Source: Hortaea werneckii (taxonomy: Eukaryota; Ascomycota; Dothideomycetes; Mycosphaerellales; Teratosphaeriaceae). From it: a stretch of 64,000 bases of DNA. The DNA lies in NCBI GenBank assembly GCA_037044905.1, contig JBAOKB010000052.1, forward strand, positions 34,805 to 98,804. Reading direction: 5' to 3'. The translations under genes and the position numbers were made by a program. The notes beneath the pieces are model-generated. The model was not told where the DNA came from. It saw nothing but the letters and a program-made list of their open reading frames with translations, and did not search any database. Below are positions 53,380 through 64,000 of this stretch, in pieces (within the stretch, counting starts at the first letter, position 1; the number at the start of each line of letters is the position of its first letter).

Positions 53380-54613
53380 ATGATCATGGAGAGATCAATC
53401 TCCCCGCCGCCTAAGCGCAGAAAGCTGTCGCGATCGGATGCCAAGCAGGGAGAGAGTAACCTAAATGTCCTGACAATCTACTCATGGAATGTCAATGGCA
53501 TACAACCTCTAATCCAACAACCAATCACCTCTTTCTTTAGCCCTCAGAGCTCGCATCAGAAGGTCAACGACACAAGTTTACGAGGATTCTTGAGACGTCA
53601 CGAATGGCCAACTTTCCTCTTCCTCCAGGAGATCAAGATATCGCCCAATGACTTGACCAGCATTCGAGCTCTAGAGAAGGCAGTGCGCAGAGACAAGAAG
53701 GCGGGCAACACAGAGCCTGACTATGTAGTCCATGTCAATCTGCCTTCAGATAAGTTCAATGCTCGAGGTTACGTGCGGAAGTTGTACGGCGTCTGTAGTG
53801 TTATCAGACAAGACTTTGCTTATCGCTGGGTTGAGCGAGTGCGTCCCGTAGAGTGGGATCTGGAAGGCAGATTTCTCGTGACTGAGCTTAAAGGGGGTTC
53901 TAAAATGCAACGGCTTGCGCTCATAAACGCCTACATGGTGAGCACTCATGACCACCTCAAGAGCTACTCCAAGCTGACACAGTCAAACTCAGGTCAACGG
54001 TACAGACTACCCCTACAAAGACTCACAGTCGGGCAAGGTGACTGGAACTAGACACGATCGTAAGCTAGAAGTGCACAAACTACTTGCTGCCGAATGTCGC
54101 AAACTCGAGACCGATGGCTTCGCCGTGATCCTTGCTGGAGATATCAACATCGCAGTAGCGCCCATAGACGGCTTCCCCAATCTTCGCACTTTTCCGCCGC
54201 AACACTGCATCAATCGCGCAGACTTCAAAAGGCGCTTCCTCGAAGATGAGACCTTGAGCAGTAACGGAGCTAGCGAGGAAGCTCCAGAACAGCAGTCAGA
54301 CGCTGCCGAGCCGGATAGAACTTCGCCTGGGCCATGGGGATTAGGTATGGTGGACACCTTTCGTCACCTCCATCCTGACACGTCGGGCTATACGTACTAT
54401 CCTCGCGGGAGAAGTTTCGGTGAGAGCTGTGATCGGGTTGACATGATCTTGGTCTCGAAATCATTGCAAGATAGTCTGATGAGCGCTGGTATGCATGAGA
54501 CTTCGGCAGAGCGCGGAACTAGCGACCACGTACCTCTCTATGCCAAGCTACGATTATCTGACGGTGTCGAGGGCGAGGATGAGGAGGTGGTAAAAGAAAA
54601 AGCGATAACTTAA
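53380..54613 (+). CDS. Exonuclease III / AP-endonuclease-like (EEP fold) protein
   Basis: Exons 53380-53937 and 53993-54613 (intron GTGAGC...TCAG) give 392 aa. Endonuclease-exonuclease-phosphatase motifs in order: IYSWNVNGIQP (Asn), FLFLQEIKIS (metal Glu), GTRHDRKLEV, LAGDINIAVAPID (Asp/Asn), CDRVDMILVSKSL, and SDHVPLYAKLRL (Asp-His). This set is that of Mg-dependent AP endonucleases of the ExoIII/APN2 type that cut abasic DNA in base excision repair. The basic N-terminus PPPKRRKL resembles a nuclear localisation signal. No zinc-finger (GRF) tail as in APN2, so it may be a distinct paralogue. Start at 53380 or 53386. Confidence 0.8.
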
Positions 54614-54722
54614 TCTAGCTCCGAAAAGAGTTGTTTCTGGGGATGTTAGAAGCGCAAAAGACCCTTTGGCGTCATCCAAATGACTGAAATGGCTTTCCGA
54701 GATACCGCACTTTCATGTGTTT

Positions 54723-56037
54723 TTATTGCTTTTTCGCCACCCAAAAGCTAGGCCGGTAAACATTCTGCAGCATGCTCTGCGGATCCTGGATATATCCCGT
54801 CGCGCCAGCTGGAACCTCCTTCTGTTCACAGATCTGGAAGCCAGAGCACTGAAGAAGGGCTAGGACTTCGTCGTTCGATAGTTCGAACGAACCCGGATCA
54901 CCTATACCGCTGGTCAAATCCTTCTGCTGCTCGCCTCGCTCCCGGTTCTTTTCAGCCGGAGTTGGCGCAGACTCAAAATGCCAGAGCAGTGGGCCTAAGT
55001 TGATCCAGATCCCGCCTTGGTGCAAACAGTTCTTGATGGTGTCGATGTATGTGAGCACGTTCGGCGCTGTATCGATGAAGAAGCACGTTATCACTGCGTT
55101 GAAACAGTCTTTATAACCCTCTCGTCTATAGATCTCGCAGAAATCGCCTGCAGTCATGGACATACGCTCACTGTAGTGGACTTCAGATTGCGCTTCATGC
55201 ATTGCTTTCTCCAGTTCCAGACCAGGATGAACGTCCGGGACGGCTACAGATTGCAATTGGGCTGAACGCTTAAGATGATTGCTGAAATGTAATGCCCAAG
55301 GGTAAATTGTATGTTGGCCTGCGGCTTCCGTGCAATTGAGAATGTAGTTCGAAGCGAACAGCTGGTGGTAAGATATCTCATTGCCTTCTACTGTGAAGCC
55401 GGCTCGACAGACCTCGAAGACTAATCTGCCTAAACCGGCGCCTGGGATGAGCACGCGCAAGTTGTGGCGTCCAGCAGTGGGCGGTTGAGATGGTAGATAT
55501 GATTCGAGAGCTGCAAGGATAGGCGAATAGCAAGCGTGCCTTTCTGGCAAGCCCTCGATAGACCAGTCTCGGTAGAATTGTCTCAAGGTCGATCTCGCTT
55601 TGTCCATGTCGCCAGGTGTTGCTTTCCCTTTCCAACTCTCGTCATTGGACGCAAGTCCAAAGGAGGGCAACGCAACGTTGAGTATTTCTTCGGCAAGATC
55701 CGCATTGGCATCAATAGCATCGTCGACTTGATCGAAGACGCTTGGAAGGGAAAAGGGAGGCTGTGAGAGAAGGTCCATGTGCGTTGAAGGCAGAGAGTAG
55801 AAGGACTGGCGGCGCAGGTAGACAATGTTGTAATGCGCAGCGCGCCGGTACTGCCTGAAAGCGCTAGGGTTGGCGTGGGATCTCATGGGATATCACAGGG
55901 AGTGAATTGCAAACGCATCAAGTGATTCGAACAACTTACCAGAACGAATCTAGAGCAGCGTGAAAGACGCGGCGCTCCGCAGGATCGTCAAAGGGATTGA
56001 CCTCAGCATCCTGCTGGCTGGCATTATCGCTGGACAT
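54723..56037 (-). CDS. Carnosine N-methyltransferase-like (N2227 family) enzyme
   Basis: Exons 55940-56037 and 54723-55854 (intron GTAAGT...TTCAG) give 409 aa. The splice joins FHAALDSFW to QYRRAAHYNIVYLRRQSFYSL, an expected N-terminal block of the family. The S-adenosylmethionine site is LRVLIPGAGLGRLVFEV with acidic EGNEISYHQ after it, followed by SNYILN, YPWALHFSNH and GGIWINLGPLLWHFES, all N2227/CARNMT1 landmarks. Animal and yeast members methylate the histidine of carnosine or related imidazoles and can act on actin-like peptides. The natural substrate in this fungus is unknown. Converges on the AP-endonuclease-like gene with 109 bp between. Confidence 0.85.
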
Positions 56038-56421
56038 AGTATCGACGTGCGAAGCGACTATAGAGTCCATCTGTGACTGCACAAAGGCCCGGCAAGATTA
56101 CTCGAGCGAGCTATGAGTAATCGCCTGGTCGTGGAGTCCAACAAGGTCAGCGGCTTGTAGATCTCGGGCTACACGAGATTGATGTATGCTTTTATTTGAT
56201 TCCAATCACGGGCTAGACCTTGCGGCGTTGTTCTTGGAGGAAGGGACTGCCAGGTGGCAATGAAACTGACGTTGTGGTCACAGTGCGAGATAGAACCAAG
56301 GATTCGACTTTGGGAGTTGAAGCGACGACTTTTGCCATCGACTGTGCGCCTCACACGTTTGGCCACTCCGTCTCGCTCGCCCTGATTTCTTTCACCAATA
56401 AAGACCTCACCTAGATAAACC
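56038..56421. promoter_or_regulatory. Divergent upstream region, methyltransferase and PAC4
   Basis: 384 bp head-to-head spacer; no other gene seen. Confidence 0.45.
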
Positions 56422-56928
56422 ATGGCAACCGGAACAAACGATGAGCCCGTCGTGAATGGCGAGAAAAATTCCCAGAAGCCAATCGAGCTGGCCATCGCTC
56501 TCCCTTACAGTCCAGCGACACGCATCAACATCCACCTCACCATCCTCGCAACAACTATCATGCTGTTCATGACGACTTCTGATCTGGGATCAAGTCAAGG
56601 CGGGACTGCTATGGGAAGCCTGGTGTACGCCATGCCAGATGTGAGTCGTACCTCTATACTCTGCACGTGGCGGAACTGACACCCTACGCAGAGGTACAAC
56701 CCTACGCAACCGATGAGCACGCCGATATATAGTCTGCCAGCCTCATTGGACTTCACGACACGCATAGCAAAGGTCCTTGTTCGCCGGACACAGAAGCTGT
56801 GTTACGTCGGTGGTAGCGTCAACCTGAGCAATGCCGCAAATGGAGGCTCCGTGGAAGAGGAAATGGAAGCTTTCCGGGCCATTATTGATGTTGTCGTAGC
56901 TGAGACGAACAAAGCTGCCTCAGTTTAA
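56422..56928 (+). CDS. Proteasome assembly chaperone 4 (PAC4/POC4-like)
   Basis: Exons 56422-56640 and 56692-56928 (intron GTGAGT...GCAG) give 151 aa. The beta-sheet core LTILATTIMLFMTTSDLG is followed by GGTAMGSLVYAMPDRYNP, then STPIYSLPASLDFTTRIAKVLVRRT and CYVGGSVNL, matching the small PAC4 family in order and length. PAC3-PAC4 heterodimers help build the 20S proteasome alpha ring in the cytoplasm. The ORF is broken by the intron, so each half alone looks insignificant; the splice gives continuity at AMPD|RYNP. Confidence 0.7.
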
Positions 56929-57328
56929 GGACCCAAGATCGGATTTCGATCGCCGTACTTACGCAATAGATCACTTGCCCTAGTCTTGATGAAGGCTTTA
57001 ATACGATATGGCGCCAACAAGGCTGACCTGTCAGTCCTCTCAATCAGCTCCACTTTCACCAATCATCTCACCCGTTGATGATGAGAACCCAAGGACGACT
57101 GCATTTCAAATGCAATCTGATCCCGTTAACAAGCTGCCGTGCTCCTGACATCACACAACGCACGGGCGACTCTTTGGCAGAGAAAATGGGGAAAGGACCA
57201 GAAATTATTTTCAAATCAGGCAGCTGTGGCCACCCTGGAAATAGTCATTACGTACGTCTACACAGTTCTGTACCACTGCGAGTTAAGGAACGCCCAGCAT
57301 CCCAGGTCTTATTTGGCGTTGCAAGCCT
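56929..57328. other. Convergent spacer 56.9-57.3 kb
   Basis: Tail-to-tail region; only short overlapping frames. Confidence 0.45.
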
Positions 57329-58752
57329 TTAAACATCTAGGAAGCTTTTCTCGCGCAGGTCGCTGTCTTCGGGAGTCGCAACTCTGGCTGACCGCGGTGT
57401 CGATTCTTGTATCATGTCCCTGTCAAAAGACTCCCGCTGGGCGTGGCTCGACACCACAGGCGCCACTTTCGGAGGACACTCTTGAGGGGGTGAAGGTTCG
57501 GAAAGAAACTCTAGGGGTCGTTCGCTGATCGGCGGTTGCGCCTTATCACCTTCTGTCACATGCGATCGCCGGTCTGCCCTCAGTCTGTAGGAGCGCGGTT
57601 TCCATAACTTTGCGTGCTGCTGATCTTGCCAGTGACCAGTGCCCCCAGTTATGACGGCTTTCGCGCGCGGCTGAAGCTCCAAGCCAGTTAGAGACAAAGG
57701 GTCGTCGTGCATCTGATCATATCTGCCCGATGTGCTCTGCGACGTTCCAGTGTTCTTTTGGCGGCTGTGCCCAGAACGAATCAAGCTCTCTCTCGCGCCT
57801 TCCAAGCATGTCCTGACCAGCGGTCGTAGTGTAGCCAGACTTGCGGCGATGATGCAGATACCGCACTCTGCGACTGACCACAAAGTGAATCGCGACGACT
57901 TTAAGAAAAAGTCACTTCCCGGGGCAAAGTCAGTGATGTAAGGCAGTCTCACAACTGAACAGACACTCCCTGCAGCTCCTAGAAGGATAACGAAGCTGGC
58001 ACTGAGTTTCGCCGGGCGAGGCATGTTGGCCTTGTAAAGGGGAATGATCGGTAAAAGACCCAATATCCAGTCCGCGGAAGCATTCACAGCCCCCTCACTC
58101 AAGCCAACAGCAAGAAGCGCTTTGTCCGATACGCACTTTCCACCAATTCGCTTCTCTACGAGACCGTGAGGCGAACCACACTGGAACAGTGTGAAAAAAA
58201 GGTAGGCGGTACCGAAGGTCATGCTCACACCCATGGTGACGTACGAAACGTATTGCAGTCGCCGGCTAATGACTATGCGTAGATAGAAGAGCCCAAGCGC
58301 TGCTTTGAAGAGGACAGTCGTGATGATATATGTCGAAATGGCTGCCAGGAAGTACTGAGCTCAGTCAGACGGCGGTGTCCGCAGGAATGCGAAGGAGGCG
58401 ACTTACGTCTACCATAGATGATAGATCTGACAAGCCTGCCTTGCCCAGAACAAAGTCCAGCGCAAGGTTTTCGGACAGAATTACGAAGGTGCAGTACAGC
58501 GTAAATGTGACCTTGACTAGACATTAGCTGGTATCGCGAAGAGACGAGTTGCTCAGATGTACCCACAATCGTAGCTAGCATTAGCCAGTCATCCCATCCA
58601 AGACACCGGATCATGATGCCTCGAACCCCAAAGCGTAAGGCCACTGATATCCATGCGGACGCAAGGAAACAACCAGCTGCGACAGTCGCGCGGTGGACTT
58701 GCTCACTAACGAGGTCGAGATCGCTTTGCGATATGTGCAGGCCGGTAGACAT
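57329..58752 (-). CDS. Fungal rhodopsin-domain (PTH11-like, no CFEM) integral membrane protein
   Basis: Exons 58563-58752, 58407-58516, 57329-58354; introns GTACAT...CTAG and GTAAGT...TCAG keep phase for 441 aa. Seven hydrophobic segments can be followed, starting ATVAAGCFLASAWISVALRF, with the family landmarks LGWDDWLML after TM2 and a TLFQCG-like loop (FTLFQCGSP), INASADWILGLLPIIPLYK (here VNASADW) and SVAECGICIIAASLATLRPL. These mark the large fungal membrane family related to PTH11 receptors. It lacks a CFEM domain. The cytoplasmic tail (residues about 290-441) is hydrophilic and Ser/Pro-rich. A sensory role is inferred from family only. Confidence 0.8.
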
Positions 58753-60276
58753 GGTCCACGACGTACGCGACAATGGCACGACTACGTGAGCCGTTCCTTT
58801 GGGTCGAACAATGCTGAGTCGTTCTACACCGACTTGCCCTCTCCAGTTCGACAGAGGTGGAACACTGAGAAAGATGCAAATGCGAACGGACTCGACAGGG
58901 TACAGGGAAGTACAGCTGGGCAGCCAGGTTTATCTAGTGACAAAAACGCATGCGACATTACGCAGACCATGGGGATGAAACGCGATACATCGCATTGAAA
59001 CTCGGATTCCGCGAAGAAAAAGTCAGGCTTCCACAGCTGCACTCTTCAAAAAAAACGGCAAGGGTTAGACCAGATTGGCCCGGCCAAAGTTGAAGATCAT
59101 TGCGGTAGTTGACGAGAGCAAGGTGGCACTACTGGTGTCCGTCGGCCATCCAAAGCAAGCAGTTGATTTACCAACCTTCGATCCCCCCGTCACTGGTTTA
59201 CGTGTAGGCGAAGTGCAGGCTCCAAGAATCTGCAAGGTGATGGATCTGGACTATCGGATCGGAAGCAATGTGGACGCTGAGATCCTTGGGTCGAGAGCCA
59301 CTGCGTTCCCTCCATTAGGTTATCGTCCTTGAATACGCTGCACGTATCGAGTATAGCCAACAGTAGCCGAGGCTTGAAACGAAGGAATGGCCATTGAGGA
59401 GTCGCCGTTGGAATGGTTCGACAGCCATTAGGTTCCACTCCAACGGGTGATCGTACTCGCTAGCATGCAGACGATCTACCGGTTCTCGCGGCCCTGTACA
59501 CTACGACTGTCGTGGTGGACGTGGTCCGGCTAAAACCTGCATGCAAGTCTAGGTTAACGCCCTCGTTTCGAACTCGTTGAGCATTAACGGAACCATCCGC
59601 TTCTTACCAATGCCTATACCGTTTAGGCTTTCTTACCGGTTGCCACCTCATGTCTGGGTAAATCTGCCGTGCTCGGCAGATGTGAGCAGTGAGGTTGTTC
59701 GCTTTTCTAAAATCGCACCATGGGAAATTCTCCGAGGAGCTGATGCCCCTACGAGATTGCTGGCGTCAGCGGCAAGGGGGGAAAGCGACGATGCTGCACG
59801 CATGCAGGTCTTCTCACTTAAGGCAAGTCGCTTGCGTTAGTTCGGCATTTGTGTCGCGACAAGTCGCACTGAACGCGCTGTGGCCAACTCCAGGCGAGTC
59901 TGGCGCAACTGGACCCATGGCCGCGCAGATTTTTAAGGCGACTGCTGATGCTGCTGGTGCCTGTCGATTTTGAAGGCGACAGACGCACTTCCATGGCGGT
60001 GCCTATTGGATAAAAGCAGGAAACGTTCAAGGTTCCAAACGACATGGAAGGTTGGATGGTTGCGCGCCCAAAACACGGAAGCACGAGCCACGTGGACGAT
60101 GCAGCCAATCAGTGGCTCTCGGCTTTGGTGCATCGGATGCCATTTGATATTCCCCCAAGCCACGCGACTACGTCTACAGTTCGGCTGCAAACCATGTGGC
60201 GTTTGGGACTTGATATTCCCGACGACCATACTCCGCGTGACTCAAGGGTGTGCACAAAATAGCACATCGTTTGCAA
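58753..60276. other. Intergenic 58.8-60.3 kb
   Basis: 1.5 kb divergent region between the membrane protein and APC10. Many small frames, none conserved and most lacking ATG. No RNA gene or repeat recognised. Confidence 0.45.
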
Positions 60277-61181
60277 ATGCCGCCTGCAACACGACGGCAG
60301 GCGCGGACGCGCCAAAGCCTAGAGGCTGAGGATGACCCCTCGATGGAAATGGCAGACGAGGAAATATTGGACGAGCCGAACATCATGGACAGACCGGCAC
60401 TCTCCACTGACGTCTATCCCGATGAGGAGGGCATGGGCTTTTACGAAGGAGAATATGAAGGCAAGCAAACCTCCTGCTCACCCATTTCACTGCCATCTCG
60501 CGCTAACAATTACTAGAGCAAGAAGAAGAACCCGATGTGTTCCCGCCACCTGGTCTGAAGGAGATATCATCACTCGCCTCATGGACCGTCAGCACTGCCA
60601 AACCAGGCAATGGCGTAGCGGCGCTTCGGTCTCCCGACTTAGCCCACTTTTGGCAGTCTGATGGCCCACAACCTCACCTTCTTAGCATTCACTTCTTCAA
60701 GCTTGTCTCAATCGTTCATATCAGGCTGTTCCTCGATTTCGAAAACGACGAATCGTACACACCAACCAAGATCCAATTTCTAGCTGGCATGAGCGTGCAT
60801 GACATCCAGGAATTCGCCGAATTGTCTGTCTCTGAACCTCAGGGATGGTATGAGGTCAGCTTCGACAATGTGGGCCGCGTCGATCCCGAAGACGAGAGTG
60901 ACGAGGAAGATCCTCGTAAGGATGTCGATTGGAGTAAGAGGCCCGTACTCAGGGCGTTCCTGATCCAGGTGCGCATCCTTGAGAATCATCAGAATGGCAA
61001 AGACACGCACCTCCGTGCGGTGCAGCTTTTTGCACGAGACGACAGTGAAGTGCACAGGAGGCCGGCGAATGAAGCTAAGACGGCGTTGCCTGTGCGGACA
61101 GCGCCTCAACTTGCAGCAAAGCGAAAACAGCAGAACAATATCAAGATGGCTTCCTGGATGATGGAACCCGATTTACGATGA
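60277..61181 (+). CDS. apc10: Anaphase-promoting complex subunit APC10 / DOC1
   Basis: Exons 60277-60460 and 60517-61181 give 282 aa. The first exon encodes an acidic disordered leader. The DOC domain starts at EISSLASWTVSTAKPGNGV and continues with LRSPDLAHFWQSDGPQPHLLSIHFFK, a near-diagnostic APC10 block; the VHIRLFLDFENDESYTPTKI and LRAVQLFARDD segments follow. The beta-sandwich of APC10 helps hold D-box substrates and raises processivity of APC/C ubiquitination. An inserted acidic stretch (DPEDESDEEDPRKD) is unusual. The intron uses a GC donor (GAAG|GCAAGC...CTAG), rebuilding EYEEQEEEP. C-terminus is Leu-Arg, reminiscent of the Ile-Arg tail. Confidence 0.88.
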
Positions 61182-62288
61182 ACAGAATCACCATGCATTC
61201 CCAACATTGTCAATCATTCGATCCACGCTTCTGCCAAGCCTGCAATGCTTTTTAATAGAACGCTACGACCACATAACATCGCAGCCATCACGACGAGCGT
61301 ATTATGTCCTGCGCAGCGGGAGACTCGAAGACCGTAGTACAGCCTCGACATCTACGTTTGCATTCGCCTCCGCGACTCTGAGGCTTCTCGAAAATGAGAT
61401 CATCATTGACAGACATCAGTCGCACTGGCTGGCTCGTCTGGAAGCTTCGCGGTTCACGAGGTATTAATCAGCTTTGCCCTTAGACCTACACAAAGGTAGC
61501 ACGGGATCAGAGTGACAGCATTGTGAGATTGACTGGACTTTGCCTGTTTTTTCGGCGAGATCTCGCAGAAGGTTGCAGCAGTCGCCCGGCCGGAGGAGCA
61601 CAGGTTGTGATTTGATCGGACGCAGCATTGAATGTAGACCTAGTAAGCGATGACAGGTATTCAGCAGGCCTGAACTTTGCATGGGCCAGTGTTGAGCCAT
61701 CGGCATCTGAGTGCGTCTCAAAAGTACAACAGACTTTGTTTCTGTGTTCATGGCGCGGTTTTCTTGTTTTCTCGTTTGACTTTTTTATCTTTCCTCCTGT
61801 TCATGGGAAATTGCAGAATGCAGGTGTAGCGTCATGAAAATTGCGTTGCGGGGTTCGAAATCTGGCGCATAACGTCTTAAGAACTGTCTCATGATCTCCT
61901 CGGTACAGGATACCGTCACTGCCGTTGTAGGAGGCACGCAGATGGGTGCCAGCGACCCCACGCTTGTCCCTGGATTCGGGAGCGGCGAGCCTATCCGAGC
62001 GTATCGTGATGCGGGTGCAACGAAGATTGAAGCCAGATTGACTCGTCCTCAGGCACAGGGGATCAATGATAGCTCCGAAGTCATTCAGCACATCAGTTTT
62101 TGTTTTGAGGCCCGCTGATGGTGTGGGAAGGCGTTTGGGAGAGTCATTGAGACATTGCGGCTATAGCCGCCGAGAAGCTCGTATCGGCGCCTCAAGGACC
62201 TGGTAGTCTACGCTCGCATATCGCAAGGCGCGGACAGCGCACTGTTGGGTAGGAAGAGGGTCTCTAGTCTGTATGAGTCTTGTCTACC
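61182..62288. other. Intergenic 61.2-62.3 kb
   Basis: Between APC10 and the DIP2-like gene, same strand. A few short open frames on both strands with no conserved content. A B-box-like GGTTCGAAATC at 61853 lacks the rest of a tRNA. Confidence 0.45.
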
Positions 62289-64000
62289 ATGGCCGAAGCA
62301 GACCATCCCGAGCTGCAAGCTCAATTGCATGAATTGGATCAAGAGCTGGAAGACGGTGACATCACAAAGAAAGGATACGAAAAGAGACGGACGCAGATAC
62401 TGTCAACTTTCTTGAGCCCGCGAGAGCTCGACGCGTTACAAGGGACGGGATTGAGGGTGCACAATGCGGATGATACGTCGCACCCGTCGCGACCGGAGGG
62501 GCATAGCAGAGCGGAGAGCTTCGCGTCCATCTCCGCCGGGCCATATGCGCAAGAGCAGCGATATGAGGGTGGTGGCGATGGCAGCTGGGGTGAGCCTTTG
62601 GCGGCGAGAGACGAGTATACACTAGGTGGAGGCTCTCCGGCAGCGTGGCAGATCCAGCCGCCAACACCGGGGTCATACGACCCAGGCCCACCTAGCCAAG
62701 TGCAAAGATTCCAGGAGAGAGAGAAGGGCGTGCGGCCCCAAGGCCAGAGACAGAGCTCATACGGCTTCTCACTGGGGCCAGTGCCAAGCAGACCGGAGAG
62801 CAGAGGAAGCCAGTATAGTTCCCGCCAAGGAACAATGCTCAACTCGGACTACGCCTTCAACCCTGGAGCTCCGCAAGATCAGCAAGGCTGGGTAGCTAGT
62901 CCAGGTGGCAACAGCAGGTTGAGTACCATGATGGACTCGCAAGGGTATTTCTCAGATTTCACTTCGCAGCAGCATGCACAAGAGAACTATGGAGGGCCCC
63001 AGCGTTATTCGCAAGGTGAAGCCTTCTCGCCAACCGCAGCTATACCACCGCCTCTCAGCATACCTTCGCATCCCATACACCAGCTGCCTCTGGAGCCAAG
63101 GGACGTACCATTCGCGGTCTATGACCCGCACAATTCCAATATTCCAATGTCAAAGTTCGATAATGTAGGAGCCGTATTAAGGCATCGGGGGAAGATGCAA
63201 GCACGGCAGCCGGCTTACTGGGTACTGGATCAAAAGGGCAAGGAAGTCGCATCGATTACCTGGGAGAAGCTGCATTCTCGAGCCGAAAAGGTCGCACAAG
63301 TGATACGAGACAAGTCGAATCTTTACCGAGGAGACCGCGTCGCCCTGGTCTACCGAGACACGGAGGTCATTGATTTTGCTATCGCTCTATTAGGCTGCTT
63401 TATTGCAGGTGTGGTTGCCGTACCGATCAACAACGTTGACGACTACCAGAAGCTGTCCTTACTGCTTACAACGACGCAAAGTCATCTGGCACTGACCACG
63501 GACAACAATCTTAAGATCTTCCAACGAGACATCTCGGCGCAGAAGCTGAAATGGCCGCCCGGTGTAGAATGGTGGAAGACCAACGAATTCGGCTCGTACC
63601 ATCCTAAGAAGAAGGACGAAGCCGCCCCTCTCCAAGTCCCCGACCTAGCATATATCGAATTCTCTCGCGCTCCAACAGGCGATCTTCGCGGTGTAGTTCT
63701 CAGCCATCGGACAATAATGCATCAGATGGCGTGTCTGAGTGCAATGGTATCGACCATTCCCGCCTCCGAAGGCAGCGATACTTACTCCTCACTCCGTGGC
63801 GCCGACGGAACCTTTCTCGCTCCTCGAGCCAGCAAAGGGACAGAGACGATCCTCTCCTATCTGGATCCCAGAGAAGGCGTTGGGCTGATTCTTGGAGTCT
63901 TGATGGGTGTCTACGGTGGCCACACCACTGTCTGGCTTGAGAGCAAGACTGTCGACACCCCGGGCATGTACGCTCATTTAATATCCAAGTATCGCGCTAC
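62289..64000 (+). CDS. DIP2/CMR2-like protein, 5' part (runs off the right edge)
   Basis: Open from ATG 62289 (accATGg) to the window end, at least 570 residues, no stop or intron. Residues about 7-42 (PELQAQLHELDQELEDGDI) are a DMAP1-binding-like N-terminal domain; about 45-280 is a disordered Q/S/G/P linker; from about 290 an AMP-binding (fatty-acyl-AMP-ligase-like) domain begins: VGAVLRHRGK, WVLDQKGKEVASITWEKLH, RGDRVALVYRD, LLGCFIAGVVAVPINN, then YIEFSRAPTGDLRGVVLSHRT, where the usual TSGSTG-type ATP loop is degenerate. DMAP-binding plus tandem FAAL-like domains define DIP2. Yeast Cmr2 and animal DIP2 are reported to act on diacylglycerol balance. The second ligase domain would lie beyond the window. 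Confidence 0.85.
   Translation, partial: MAEADHPELQAQLHELDQELEDGDITKKGYEKRRTQILSTFLSPRELDALQGTGLRVHNADDTSHPSRPEGHSRAESFASISAGPYAQEQRYEGGGDGSWGEPLAARDEYTLGGGSPAAWQIQPPTPGSYDPGPPSQVQRFQEREKGVRPQGQRQSSYGFSLGPVPSRPESRGSQYSSRQGTMLNSDYAFNPGAPQDQQGWVASPGGNSRLSTMMDSQGYFSDFTSQQHAQENYGGPQRYSQGEAFSPTAAIPPPLSIPSHPIHQLPLEPRDVPFAVYDPHNSNIPMSKFDNVGAVLRHRGKMQARQPAYWVLDQKGKEVASITWEKLHSRAEKVAQVIRDKSNLYRGDRVALVYRDTEVIDFAIALLGCFIAGVVAVPINNVDDYQKLSLLLTTTQSHLALTTDNNLKIFQRDISAQKLKWPPGVEWWKTNEFGSYHPKKKDEAAPLQVPDLAYIEFSRAPTGDLRGVVLSHRTIMHQMACLSAMVSTIPASEGSDTYSSLRGADGTFLAPRASKGTETILSYLDPREGVGLILGVLMGVYGGHTTVWLESKTVDTPGMYAHLISKYRA

Noticed and set aside
59577..60329. Series of short overlapping plus frames upstream of APC10
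   Set aside because: None has features of protein, and several begin without ATG; no coherent splicing found.
61850..61880. tRNA B-box-like GGTTCGAAATC
   Set aside because: Neighbouring sequence cannot form a T-stem or acceptor stem, and no A-box lies upstream at the right distance.

Overview
The window looks like nuclear DNA of a filamentous ascomycete, most likely a Dothideomycete-type mould. The evidence is many short introns (about 45-80 nt, GTAAGT/GTGAGT donors), a secreted CBM1-GH5 cellulase, a HOG-pathway MAPKK, RSE1, MSS51, APC10, a proteasome assembly chaperone and a DIP2/CMR2-like protein. It also carries one AT-rich DNA block whose mutations are the C-to-T/G-to-A transitions of repeat-induced point mutation (RIP). 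Genes lie on both strands with no operons. I saw no rRNA, convincing tRNA or CRISPR.

Layout. 1-5 kb: 3' part of a GAT-domain trafficking adaptor, a sulfamidase-like sulfatase, a GFA/CENP-V-fold protein and a secreted histidine phosphatase. 5.4-11.6 kb: three neighbouring genes share an unfamiliar Cys/His module with invariant spacing. The third also has a PHD finger and is followed, in the same frame after one TAG, by a ZZ-type zinc finger. 12-14.3 kb: a hypothetical gene and a nitrilase. 14.45-17.86 kb: a decayed Tc1/mariner-like element with terminal inverted repeats and flanking TA. 18.7-24.5 kb: GH5 endoglucanase, a histidine acid phosphatase and a low-complexity hypothetical protein.

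25-45 kb is mainly conserved housekeeping and transport: MSS51 divergent from RSE1, an APC-family amine permease, an ECM3/PIN-like carrier, the PBS2 MAPKK and an LCAT-like alpha/beta hydrolase. 45.3-53 kb: an SRPK-like kinase with a degenerate Mg-binding motif, a four-exon lysine-rich small protein whose first coding exon is only ATG, a class III aminotransferase, and two small multi-exon hypothetical genes reconstructed here. 53.4-64 kb: an AP-endonuclease-like protein, a carnosine N-methyltransferase-like enzyme, PAC4-like chaperone, a rhodopsin-fold fungal membrane protein, APC10 (with a GC-AG intron), and the 5' part of a DIP2-like gene that runs off the right edge.

All gene models are read by eye. 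Splice sites were chosen by consensus and by continuity of the protein frame. Family names come from recognised motifs; no database search was possible.
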